64,000 nucleotides of DNA from Streptomyces halobius (GTDB taxonomy: Bacteria; Actinomycetota; Actinomycetes; Streptomycetales; Streptomycetaceae), in NCBI RefSeq assembly GCF_023277745.1, contig NZ_CP086322.1, positions 8,556,001 through 8,620,000 of the forward strand. Reading direction: 5' to 3'. A program made the position numbers and the translations under genes. This document shows, one piece after another, positions 35,001 to 43,194 of the stretch. Below the pieces are notes generated by a model. It did not search any database. It was not told where the DNA came from and saw only the letters and a program-made list of their open reading frames with translations. Position 1 is the stretch's first letter. Each line of letters begins with the position of its first letter.

Positions 35001-36017
35001 AGAAGCACCAGCGGCAGCGGACGCAGCCTGCGCAGCCGCATTCGCCGCAACCCGAGCCGAGCGATTCGCCGCACGCGCCGCGTCGACCGCACGCCGCGCA
35101 GCGACGGCAGCCCCCTTGGCCGCATTCGCCGCGCCCCTGGCCGCGTCGGCAGCCTCCTGCGTGTTCTTGTGGGCCTTGGACGCGGCCTTGGCCGCCCGCT
35201 GGGCCTCCCGCTTGGCGTTGTCCGACGCGGTCACGGCTTGCGCCGAAGCCCGCTTGGCCGCCGCCGTCTCCGCAGCCGCACGACGACCCGCGTTGCGGGC
35301 CATCTCAGCCAGCTGGGCAACCGTGGTCTGTTCCTGATCCTGGGCCCGTGCTACGAACTGGCCGACCTCCAGGAACTCACGGATGTCCTGGGCGGTCCCG
35401 TTCAGAGCGGTCCTGCCGGCCGCGCGGACCTGAGATCCGCCCTCGTTGATGACCTGGGCTACTTCGACCCGGCCATCCTTCTCACGCTCGACGTACTGGC
35501 CCCGTTCAAGGAACTTCCGGATATCAGCTGCCGAACCATCGAGCGCAGCACGTCCGGCCTCCCGGACACCTGGCCCACCCTCGTTGATGACCTGGGCCAC
35601 AAAGACCCGCTGATCCTCTTCAAGCGGAGTCTTCCAGTCATATTCAAGGAATGCTCGGAGCTTGTACGGATCGTTGCTGTTTAGCGCTTCGCGGGCAGCC
35701 TTCTGCAGGGCCGGACCGCCGATGGTGGTCTTCTGGCTTGCGGCTACCCGGTCGTCCTCATACTCCTCTTTTGGCCACACAGTGTCCAGGAAGCGCTGTA
35801 CGTCTTCGTCACCGCCTGTCAGGGCAGCTTCCGCCGCGGCCTTCGTTCCCGGCCCCCCGGACTTCCAAGCAGCCACCACCCAAGCCCGTCGGGAGGCGGG
35901 TGCGGATTCTCCGGCAGGGGGCCCACTGTCGTGATCCGTGGCACTGGCGGGTGTGGGCCCCACCAGGCCGGCTATGACGGCCAAGGGCAACAGCAGGCTG
36001 AGGCACAGCACGCGCAT
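32031..36017 (-). CDS. Secreted ALF-repeat/HINT polymorphic toxin with TreTu-like tip
   Basis: About 1,328 residues from the ATG at 36017 (GGGGAGG upstream; in-frame TTG starts lie further back). A signal peptide (LCLSLLLPLAVIAGLV) is followed by ALF repeats of the form VAQVINEGGPGVREAGRAAL...FL, a very long Ala/Lys/Arg/Glu-rich coiled coil (about residues 230-560 and again 830-960), and further ALF repeats between them. A HINT autoprotease follows (starts at Cys in CFPAGTKVLMGDGST, ends VLVHN, about 32385-32812). The last about 115 residues read GRWMSPAEHQAMMETG...SVYVEFDVPKSSL..., the TreTu toxin pattern. HINT should cleave to release the tip. Cognate immunity is the next gene. Confidence 0.8.
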   Translation of the reverse strand: MRVLCLSLLLPLAVIAGLVGPTPASATDHDSGPPAGESAPASRRAWVVAAWKSGGPGTKAAAEAALTGGDEDVQRFLDTVWPKEEYEDDRVAASQKTTIGGPALQKAAREALNSNDPYKLRAFLEYDWKTPLEEDQRVFVAQVINEGGPGVREAGRAALDGSAADIRKFLERGQYVEREKDGRVEVAQVINEGGSQVRAAGRTALNGTAQDIREFLEVGQFVARAQDQEQTTVAQLAEMARNAGRRAAAETAAAKRASAQAVTASDNAKREAQRAAKAASKAHKNTQEAADAARGAANAAKGAAVAARRAVDAARAANRSARVAANAAAQAASAAAGASQASSRARQAAAAAAGDARNAAAARKAAEDARAAAKGADKAADAADEATKAATQAGVAAKSAASAGANALMAAESAERASSYAGQADAHAAAARRAAAQSRRQAEEANRAAGTAESLARQAAAKAREARDAARKAAQHARESADAAEKAAKYAGQAGKAAERSAVHAKAAREAANEASSAVAKAKATYKLARKIEDAELLTRTHKGIEQAKELKSKADELQSEQDADVRQEEQFEAQARRLTTEAAKPGVDVKDVATKGRKAALLAMKVRGPWGRAAAAAALGGSDQDVAEYIRNGWKLAAAQDERVQAERLASESSLAAVRQAAEKALKGGPTQISEFLTTGQYQAGASDFRVHIAQIINEGGPGVQQAGRAALNSNSPDQYRKFILTGQYTARYQDERVRAAQLANSGGPELKAAARIAMESPPYVLHAFIGHGQYMAKRKDLLAATHKARVQQLIAESARTAATAQQNAFEAEKAAALAAHKAAEAKSYARQAKESAASAKKSADQARGFAKNAKASAARAAESAKTARKAAADANRAAENAALSVNDASVSAELAHVSASIAWTSAKKARASALAAGKDAKAANKAAKDALKIAVEKAMAEAKAQRKAEADAKEKAHQEAGRRASELYRCGMLGCDARVSSPNFPTWCTKNRLMCDILADADNIEEAMRGIWNVEKKILGLESLEACAKDKDILTCGDLFKDVLISSKLKALRTAYETLNHLSKGWCIQCFPAGTKVLMGDGSTRNIEDIKPGDQVLSTDPISGETGSQEATHKIVTEHDKRFNELTIATHRGPEKLTATYEHPFWSPSEHRWVPASDLKPGTSLRSNDGSTVRVEANHAFEKHARTYNLTVNGLHTYYVLAGETPVLVHNSGGHTPENGMVTVGRWMSPAEHQAMMETGMVQRGGGGFTYVVYPASRDAYISARPGSVYVEFDVPKSSLIPGGRPGDFKMSDSDTIFARLAKKKGNPVPELPKAKNVKLGGWGCL

Positions 36018-36369
36018 AGCGCGAGTCGTCCTCCCCGTGATGCCCTTCAAACGTGCTCTTCGTTTCAAGGAAAACTCATCTCACCTACCTGGCGACTCCG
36101 TTGCCAGGTCCTGACTTTCAGCGTGGTGAGCATAGCTGTGACGATTGGCTATGCTCCAGGGCGTTATCGGTCACTGCAGGCCAGGGGCGGGCACTCAGGA
36201 ATTTTCGATTTGACATAACGCCTATCGGTCGGCAAGAGAGTCCCGCCTCCCTGCAGGTTGCGGTCGCGTCGGCGGTGCAACCTGCCCGATGCCCCAAACA
36301 TGCGTTGACTGCCGTTATGTGACGGGTGTTAATGTGACGTGCCGCGCCCTACGCTCGAAGGAATTATTT
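36018..36369. promoter_or_regulatory. Divergent intergenic region between toxin and secreted-protein genes
   Basis: About 350 bases between the minus-strand toxin and the plus-strand secreted protein gene, noticeably less GC-rich than the genes. It should hold two divergent promoters. I see a short inverted repeat (CCTGGCGAC...GTTGCCAGG, near 36091-36110) but no confident -10/-35 pair. Confidence 0.45.
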
Positions 36370-36873
36370 ATGATATCTCGCCCCCGAGGACTGGCACTTG
36401 CCGCCGGAGTCGCCTGTACTCTTGGCGTGCTGATCGCAGGTCCAGCCCTGGCAACCGCCACCGAGTCGCCCGCCAAATCGGCGGCGAGTGACCGCCTGCC
36501 CGCCGCGGTAGAGGACTTCAGCTACCCCAATGCAGAGAAGATCCTTCAGGAGAAGGGGATCAAGCTGATCAGGGGCGACGGGCATCTCACGCTTGCTGAC
36601 TGCGGCACCTCGCCTCAGCAGATCAAGGTCTGGACACGCAACGGGGACTTCTGCTTCCAGGCCACAGCCAAGCAGGCTTACCTCGATATGGAAGTCCCTA
36701 AGGTCTGGGCCTTGGAGACGGCGAAGCGTCCCATTAGCGCCGACCTCACTGCTGGGGCGAAAAAGGAGACCGTGAAGGTCACCAAGGAAGGCCCCCAGGA
36801 CGGCTATCAGAGTGTCGGCGAAGGAACACGCGGCGCCGAGACCACACTCATTCGGCTGCGAGTTACTGGATGA
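36370..36873 (+). CDS. Small secreted protein, paralogue of the next gene's C-terminal half
   Basis: A 167-residue exported protein. The ATG has AAGGA eight bases upstream. A signal peptide (LALAAGVACTLGVLIAGPALA) precedes a beta-rich domain with one Cys pair (LADCGTS and FCFQATA). From residue about 65 it aligns with the second half of the protein at 36988 (RGDGHLTLADC versus RGDSHITLTDI; GDFCFQATAKQAYLDME versus GAFCFHTNAKSGYLTME; the final LIRLRV versus LVEIRV). It has lost, or never had, the protease-like N-terminal half. Function unknown; extracellular. Confidence 0.65.
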   Translation: MISRPRGLALAAGVACTLGVLIAGPALATATESPAKSAASDRLPAAVEDFSYPNAEKILQEKGIKLIRGDGHLTLADCGTSPQQIKVWTRNGDFCFQATAKQAYLDMEVPKVWALETAKRPISADLTAGAKKETVKVTKEGPQDGYQSVGEGTRGAETTLIRLRVTG

Positions 36874-36987
36874 TCTGGAATGCCTAGGCCGCTGTTGGGT
36901 AATTGGATCTGATCTGGCTGCCCTACACGGCTAACTGCTGCTTCCTCGCATGGCCTGTAGCCGCCCCCTATGAACCAGGAAAGAAAC

Positions 36988-37614
36988 ATGCTCAGTAGAC
37001 GTCCGCGCGCAGCGTGGATGACCGGACTCCTTACCACCGCGATAGCCGCGAGTGTGTTGACTGCCACGCCGGCGAACGCGATGATCGGCCAGTCCGTGAA
37101 GGACGGTATATACACCTTCGCTGCCGAGCTCAACATCGGGTCTGCCAAGCGCGGTTGCTCCGGTGCGCTGGTGGACAAGCAGTGGGTTCTCACCGCTGCC
37201 CGTTGTTTCAGCGACGATCCGTGGAAGGGCTTCGAACTCTCTGAGTCTGCGCCGAAGTGGAACACGACCGCCACCATCGGCCGTACGGATCTGACCCTCA
37301 AGCGTGGCGACAGTCACATCACGCTCACCGACATCACGGATGTCAACAAGTGCCGTGCAGACCCCGCGAACATCGCGGTCGAGTCCTGGCTCGGCGCTTT
37401 CTGCTTCCACACCAACGCCAAGAGCGGCTACCTGACCATGGAACTGGCCGACACCTTCAACCTCTGGACCGGTGACCAGCCCGTGAAGGCGACGCTCACC
37501 GCCGAGGGCAAGGAGACCGTCGTCGACGCCCCCGCCAACAAACTCACCACCGTCGGCCAGTCCGGCGACACCGGCAAGCGCTCCGCACTCGTCGAGATCC
37601 GCGTCAACGACTGA
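36988..37614 (+). CDS. Secreted protein with degenerate trypsin-like N-terminal half
   Basis: A 208-residue exported protein. The ATG at 36988 has AGGA upstream (an ATG at 36970 is also in frame). A signal peptide ends near ANA. Residues about 45-95 match the start of chymotrypsin-fold proteases (CSGALVDKQWVLTAARCF), but the catalytic His of the TAAHC motif is Arg here, and the Asp and Ser regions are missing, replaced by the domain shared with the preceding gene. It is thus not a protease. It shares the segment KWNTTATIGRTDLT with the next, larger paralogue. Confidence 0.7.
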   Translation: MLSRRPRAAWMTGLLTTAIAASVLTATPANAMIGQSVKDGIYTFAAELNIGSAKRGCSGALVDKQWVLTAARCFSDDPWKGFELSESAPKWNTTATIGRTDLTLKRGDSHITLTDITDVNKCRADPANIAVESWLGAFCFHTNAKSGYLTMELADTFNLWTGDQPVKATLTAEGKETVVDAPANKLTTVGQSGDTGKRSALVEIRVND

Positions 37615-37731
37615 CCCCCGCGCGCTCCCGACCCGCCGCAAAGGAGCGCCATACGGGGTAGACAACTCCGCCCGGCCGGCGCCGTGCCCGCCTCACCGCT
37701 TTCACCTGATCTTTTTGACAAGGAATTTGTT

Positions 37732-39867
37732 GTGCGTTCGTCCCATCGGCTACGCCGCCCGATACGTGCTGCGTCGGCCGCGATTCTGCTTGCCGCGCCC
37801 CTGACGCTGTCCGCTGCTCCCGCACAGGCCGTGGCCGGCGATCCGGTGCCTGCGGCCTCCTACGAGTTCACCGCCCGCCTGGATATCGGCGGCGGCCAGC
37901 GGGCCTGCTCCGGGGCCCTGGTATCGCCGCAGTGGATCGCCACCGCCGCCAACTGCTTCGCCGATGACCCCGCCACCGGCCAGGCCACCGCGGGCAAGCC
38001 GAAGTGGAAGACCACGGCCACCATCGGCCGCACCGACCTGACCACCGCCAAGGGGCAGGTCCGTCAGGTCGTCGAGCTGGTGCCGCGCCAGGACCGGAAC
38101 ATCGTCCTGGCTCGCCTCGCCCAGCCCACCACCGGCATCACCCCGGTCCCGTTCGCCACCGCCGCGCCGAAGGCCGGGCAGGAGCTGAAGACCGCCGGGT
38201 TCGGCCGCACCCAGGACGAGTGGGTTCCGAACAAGCTCCACACGGCCGCCTTCCAGGTGGACTCGCTGGCCGATGCCACCCTTAGGGTCAGCGGCAAGAG
38301 CGCCTCGGACGCGATCTGCAAGGGCGACGCCGGTGCCCCGCTCGTCCGCGAGACCAACGGGGCCCTGGAGCTGGTCGCCCTGGCCACCGGGACCAACGAA
38401 GCCGGCTGCTTCGGCTCCGAGACCACCGGCAACGCGGCGATCTCGGCCCGCCTGGACAACACCGTCGGCGGCAACACCCTCACCCCCGGTACCACGCTGC
38501 TGCCCGGCGACACCCTGACCTCGAATGCGGCCCGGCTGACCATGCAGGAAGACGGCGACCTCGTCATCGTCTCCAACGCCGGCAAGCCCCTGTGGTCCAC
38601 CGGCACAGCCGGACGCCCCGGGGCGACCGCCCGCTTCACCGACCAGGGCAACCTCACCGTCCTCGCCGCCGACGGATCCACGCAACTCTGGGAGTCCAAG
38701 ACCTCCGCCCCCGGCGGCAAGGCCGTGCTCCAGCACCGCGGCAACTTCGTCATCCACAACGCCAAGGGCGCATCCCAGTGGGCCAGCGGCACGGTCGTGC
38801 GCCACGACTACAACGGTGACGGCCGCAGCGACCTGGCCGACTGGTACGACTACGGCGACGGCCACGACGAGATCCACGCCTTCACCGGCAAGCCGGACGG
38901 CGGCTTCAACGCCCCGATCCACGGCTGGAAGACGGCCGCCGGGAACTACTGGGCCGAGAACATGAAGCGCACCACCGGTGACTTCAACGGTGACGGCATC
39001 GGCGACGTGGCCGCCGTCTACGGCTACTCCGACGGCCGGGTCAAGCTCATCACCTGGCTCGGCACGGGCGACGGACACTTCCGTGATCCGCTGCACTCCT
39101 GGAGCGTGCCCGCCGGGCAGTGGGTGTTCTCCCACATGAACGTGCAGGCCGGTGACTTCAACGGCGACGGACGCGACGACATCGCCGTCTGGTACGCCTA
39201 CGACGATGGACGCGACAAGCTGTTCACCTTCACCGCCAAACCGAACGGCGGCTTCAACGCCCCCGCCGCCTCCCACTTCGCCCCCGCGGGCTGGTACAAC
39301 GCGGCCAAGATGAAGTTCGCCACCGGTGACTACAACGGCGACGGCCGCGACGACCTGGCGGTCTTCTACGGCTACTCCGACGGCACGGTCAAGCTCCTGA
39401 CCTTCCTCACCAAGCCCAACGGCGGCTTCAACGCCCCCACCAAGCAGGGCTGGGAATCCGCCACCGGCTGGAACTTCGACCAGGCCAGCGTGCACTCCGG
39501 CGACTTCAACGGCGACGGCCGCGACGACCTCGCCACCTGGTACGACTACGGCGACGGCCACGACTCCGTGATCGGCTTCAACCCCAGCGGGCCCGACGGC
39601 ACGTTCGGCAACCGCACCGAGCTGTGGACGGTCAAGGCCGGAAGCTACTACCGCGAGAACATGAAGATCGCCACCGGTGACTTCAACGGTGACGGCCGCG
39701 ACGACCTCGCCACCGTGTACGGCTACTCCGACGGCCGCGTCAAGACCATCACCTGGACCGCCAAGACCAACGGCACCCTCAACGGGCCCCTGCACAGCTG
39801 GGAAACACCCGCAGGCAACTGGACCTTCGACCGCATGCACGTGATCGAGCGATACAGCCCCGCCTAG
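37732..39867 (+). CDS. Secreted trypsin-like pseudoprotease fused to lectin and FG-GAP repeats
   Basis: A 711-residue exported protein. The GTG at 37732 has AAGGA upstream. After a signal peptide (ILLAAPLTLSAAPAQA) comes a chymotrypsin-like domain (about residues 40-245) in which every catalytic position is replaced: TAANCF has Asn for His, RNIVLARL has Asn for Asp, and CKGDAGAPL has Ala for Ser. A bulb-lectin-like domain (residues about 255-355, with LTMQEDGDLVIVSNAG and LWSTGT) and six FG-GAP/VCBS-type repeats (DFNGDGRDDLA with calcium-binding Asp residues) follow. The likely role is extracellular binding, not cleavage. A strong hairpin at 39883 ends the transcript. Confidence 0.82.
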   Translation: MRSSHRLRRPIRAASAAILLAAPLTLSAAPAQAVAGDPVPAASYEFTARLDIGGGQRACSGALVSPQWIATAANCFADDPATGQATAGKPKWKTTATIGRTDLTTAKGQVRQVVELVPRQDRNIVLARLAQPTTGITPVPFATAAPKAGQELKTAGFGRTQDEWVPNKLHTAAFQVDSLADATLRVSGKSASDAICKGDAGAPLVRETNGALELVALATGTNEAGCFGSETTGNAAISARLDNTVGGNTLTPGTTLLPGDTLTSNAARLTMQEDGDLVIVSNAGKPLWSTGTAGRPGATARFTDQGNLTVLAADGSTQLWESKTSAPGGKAVLQHRGNFVIHNAKGASQWASGTVVRHDYNGDGRSDLADWYDYGDGHDEIHAFTGKPDGGFNAPIHGWKTAAGNYWAENMKRTTGDFNGDGIGDVAAVYGYSDGRVKLITWLGTGDGHFRDPLHSWSVPAGQWVFSHMNVQAGDFNGDGRDDIAVWYAYDDGRDKLFTFTAKPNGGFNAPAASHFAPAGWYNAAKMKFATGDYNGDGRDDLAVFYGYSDGTVKLLTFLTKPNGGFNAPTKQGWESATGWNFDQASVHSGDFNGDGRDDLATWYDYGDGHDSVIGFNPSGPDGTFGNRTELWTVKAGSYYRENMKIATGDFNGDGRDDLATVYGYSDGRVKTITWTAKTNGTLNGPLHSWETPAGNWTFDRMHVIERYSPA

Positions 39868-39882
39868 CCACCACCTGAACAC

Positions 39883-39918
39883 GCCTCGGGGGCTGGCACC
39901 CGCACCAGCCCCCGAGGC
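39883..39918. terminator. Hairpin terminator after the pseudoprotease gene
   Basis: A perfect 14-bp stem (arms GCCTCGGGGGCTGG) with an eight-base loop shortly after the stop codon. Confidence 0.75.
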
Positions 39919-39991
39919 AGGCGCCATGCAGTCGCTTAGCATGCGCTAATCAACAGCAGATTGCGGAGCACTGCGTAACAAGGGGGGATCC

Positions 39992-41068
39992 GTGCGTTTG
40001 ATCAGTAATTTCAGGATGGCTGCCGTGGGAGCGGCGGGGATAGTCCTGCTCGTGGGGTGCGCAGGTGCACGTGGCTCGGTGGAGTCGGAGGGGGAACCGG
40101 CTTCCGGGACAGAGCTGCCCGTGAAGACCGGCGCCCGGGATGTTGTCCACACCGCCCTCGATGAGAAGGAATACGGGATCCGGCTCGCGGTCAAGAGCCT
40201 GGCCCGTGGCTCGGAGGACGACCTCGACGGTGTGCGCGTCAACGACAGCCTGAAGGGCAAGATCCCCTACTACCTCACCTACGAGGTCACCAACACCGGC
40301 AAGAAGAAGATCCCCCACGCCTACGAGGTCTTCCGAAACCTCGCCCTGACCGGCACCGACTGGGCGCCCGGAACGCAGGTCACGACCTCCGGCGGATTCG
40401 GCACCGCGAACGCCTCCGTGCCCTGCGAGGACTCCGCACCGGACACGCTGGCGCCCGGCGACTCGTACACCTCCTGCGGGACGTACATGATGCCGAAGGG
40501 CGTCGGCGTGATGGCCGTGACGCACACCACCGGGGGCGGGTTCATCAGCCCGGCTGACCAGGTCACCTCCTGGCCAGTCGACGGCGGCCTGGCCACGGCC
40601 TCCAAGGAGATGGCGGACCCGGGCGACACGATCGCCGTCCGCTGGGACGCCGGCAAGGAGCACGGCGGCGTCCTCGAACTGCCCGCCACCCTGAAGTCCG
40701 TGCGCAAGGGCAGCCCGGCCGACCTCACCGGTCTCAAACTCGACGACGACCAGCGCCACCGCACCCCGTACTACGTGACGATCTCCTACCGCAATCCCGG
40801 CAAGACCGACCTCTACCCTGGCCAGGCGAGCAGCATCCGCGTGCTCACCGAGGGCGGCCAGCAGATCGGAGGCGCGCCGACCCTGGCCCTGGGTGGGCCG
40901 GAGATCGCCGCCTGCCCGTCCAGAGGGCCCCTCGACATGGTCCCGCCTGGTGGCAAGGTGACGCAGTGCACCGTCCACCTGATGGCGGACGGCGACAAAC
41001 CGGTCGCGGTCGGCTTCGCGGACGCGGACGAGGGGGACCTCTCCGCCTGGCGAGCGCATGTCTCCTGA
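39992..41068 (+). CDS. Lipoprotein with two repeated beta domains
   Basis: A 358-residue surface lipoprotein. The GTG start has AGGGGGG eight bases upstream. The lipobox is LLVGC with the lipidated Cys at residue 23. The mature part holds two similar beta-sandwich segments, each with a YYLTYEVTNTGK / YYVTISYRNPGK core and a late Cys pair (near residues 149-165 and 310-328), resembling DUF4352-type extracellular domains. Function unknown. Its stop lies 11 bases inside the start of the following phosphotransferase-derived gene, an original overlap typical of an operon. Confidence 0.7.
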   Translation: MRLISNFRMAAVGAAGIVLLVGCAGARGSVESEGEPASGTELPVKTGARDVVHTALDEKEYGIRLAVKSLARGSEDDLDGVRVNDSLKGKIPYYLTYEVTNTGKKKIPHAYEVFRNLALTGTDWAPGTQVTTSGGFGTANASVPCEDSAPDTLAPGDSYTSCGTYMMPKGVGVMAVTHTTGGGFISPADQVTSWPVDGGLATASKEMADPGDTIAVRWDAGKEHGGVLELPATLKSVRKGSPADLTGLKLDDDQRHRTPYYVTISYRNPGKTDLYPGQASSIRVLTEGGQQIGGAPTLALGGPEIAACPSRGPLDMVPPGGKVTQCTVHLMADGDKPVAVGFADADEGDLSAWRAHVS

Positions 41069-42784
41069 CCCACCGGGCCGGGCCCGGCCCGGTGCCGGAG
41101 AAAGCAATCAGGCTGCCTTCGACGCGGACAGTGCCGAGGCCCTGCTCCGCCGGGCCTGCCGGGTCGCCGACCTCGATCCGGATGGGGTCGAGCTGCTGCG
41201 CCTCGGCGACCACGCCGTGTACAGGGTCGACGGCGGCAAGGTGGTCGCCCGTGTCAGTCGGAGCCCCGACCGGCTCCCCTCCGTACGCACCGAGGTCGCC
41301 GTCGCGCTCTGGCTGGCCGCCGAGGACTACTCATCGGCTCGGCTCGTCACCGAGGCCGAACAGCCCGTCGTCGTCGACGGCCACCCGGTGACCTTCTGGG
41401 AAGGGCTCGCCGACGGGGACACGTACGCCAGCATGCGCGAGATGGGCGAAGTGCTCCACCAGTTGCACGAGTTGCAGCCGCCGGCCTTTGCGCTGCCCGA
41501 ACTGCACCCCTTCGCCAAGGTCGACGACCGCTTGCAGCGGGCCGTGGTCCGCCAGGAGACCAGGGCCTATCTCTCTCAGCTCGCCCAGGACCTGGCCGTG
41601 CAGTACCGCGAGCTGCGGTTCACCCTGCAGCCTGGCCCCATCCACGGGGACTTCAACATCGGCAACGTGCTGCGCGACAGCTCTGGGCATCCCAAGGTCA
41701 TCGACCTGGACGGGTTCGTCACGGGCCCGCGCGAGTGGGACCTGATGCACACCGCGATGTACTACGACAGCTTCGGCTGGCACACCGAGGCTGAGTACGC
41801 CGACTTCGTCGCCGGGTACGGCTCCGACGTCCGTGAATGGTCCGGGTACCCCGTGCTGCGAGCCGTCCGCGAGCTGCTCGCGGACCTGTCGGCGGCGTTC
41901 GACCGCATCGAACACGACCACCTCATGGCCATGCTCGGCAAGTTCCCCGCCAGGGATCTCATCCGAGGCTGGCTGAAGGCGGGCGTGATCGACCGCGGCT
42001 GGTTCGCACCGACCGAGGAGGGAACTCCTCAAGAGGGGGCCGGGGCCCCGCAGTACTGCGGGGCACTGGGCAAACGGGCGAACTGCCAGGTCGCGGTCAG
42101 CGTCCACGCCGCAACCGATACTGCCTCCTGCCCGCTGCAATGGCGCCTGTTCCTGCCCCGTCAATGGGCGTCGGACACCGACCGCTGGACCCCCGCACCC
42201 TCAGTGGCAGCTCTTGCCGCCGACCTGGGACAAGAAGCCTTCACCACTCTCACCTGGCGGCAAGGCTCACGAGGGGCGTTACGCTCCCGCTTCGCCGCCG
42301 TGCGCGTCCGGCCCGCCGGCAAGGCAGTCGAGCGTCCGATCCGGGCCACTGCCTCAGCAGAACAGGGCTGGTGGGACGGGATCCTGCCCGACTGCTGGTT
42401 GCTGGCCGAATGGCCCGCGGACAGCGAAGCACCGACCGACTACCGGCTGTCCAACCTGCCAGCAGACACACCGATCGCCGACCTCGTCCGTCTCGCCAAG
42501 GTCCGCTGGCGCATCGAGCACGACTACCGCGAACTCAAACGCGGCCTGGGCCTGGACCACTTCGAAGGACGTTCCTGGCCCGGCTGGCACCACCACGTCA
42601 CCCTCGTGACCGCCGCCCACGCCTTCCTCACCGAACAGCGCCTGGCCCCAAAAGTCCCCACGCCGGCCTCACCCTCTACCACGTCCTCGACACTCTCCAG
42701 GACGTCCTGAGGTGCTGGACCGGCATCTGCACCACCTGCCACCAACCCCTGCCCAGCAGGCCCCCAAGATCGAGACAGACCTAA
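41058..42784 (+). pseudogene. Chimera: aminoglycoside phosphotransferase + RT fragment + transposase fragment
   Basis: One continuous frame (41058-42710) joins three unrelated pieces. Residues 1 to about 274 are an APH/choline-kinase-type phosphotransferase with PIHGDFNIGNVL (catalytic loop) and VIDLDG (metal-binding Asp), lacking its C-terminal helices. Residues about 275-325 are a group II intron RT fragment (AAFDRIEHDHL, LIRGWLKAG and TEEGTPQ). From about 42045 it reads as the C-terminal half of an IS701-like transposase (QYCGALGKRANCQVAVS, then IEHDYRELKRGLGLDHFEG). The transposase end continues in another frame to 42784 (LDTLQDVLRCWTG). The kinase part keeps its catalytic residues but probably cannot fold properly. 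Confidence 0.8.
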
Positions 42785-42891
42785 CGGAGTCCTACTAGGG
42801 GCCACCACATCAGCCCGGGCTGCTGCTGGCCGACGGGCCTTGGTACGGTTCAACCGCTCATATGTGCCAGGTACACAATCGTTGGGGGGAT

Positions 42892-43194
42892 ATGTCGGGG
42901 TACTACCGTGCTGAACTGGAGGGTATGGGACGTCTTGCCATGGACTTGGCGTCGAATGCGGGCAACATGCGGGGCGCCATGAGGCCGTTGAAGGAGTCGG
43001 CCGGTGAATCCGTCGGCCACCAGGAACTCCAGGAGGCTTGCGAGCGTTTCCAGTCGGCCTGGGGCTACGGCATCGATCAGATAGCCGAGGCAACCGACGG
43101 CATCACCGAAGGACTGCGCACCACCAGCCGTATTTACCGGGATCTGGAGGAGTCGGTCGCGCAGCTCTTCACCAGCGGGAAGGCCGCGAAGTGA
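42892..43194 (+). CDS. WXG100-like ESX/T7SS-associated protein
   Basis: A 100-residue helical-hairpin protein. The ATG at 42892 follows a G-rich run; an ATG ten codons earlier is possible. Two amphipathic helices (about residues 5-35 and 50-95) and the length fit the WXG100/ESAT-6-like or LXG helper family, although the central WxG is not obvious (a W-G-Y occurs in the turn region). Its stop overlaps the next GTG, and three further genes follow on the same strand, one of them a clear T7SS substrate, so it is probably a small helper exported with or needed by that substrate. Confidence 0.6.
   Translation: MSGYYRAELEGMGRLAMDLASNAGNMRGAMRPLKESAGESVGHQELQEACERFQSAWGYGIDQIAEATDGITEGLRTTSRIYRDLEESVAQLFTSGKAAK

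Noticed and set aside
37750..39942. 730-codon minus-strand frame opposite the pseudoprotease
   Set aside because: Valine/glycine-rich shadow of the FG-GAP repeats.
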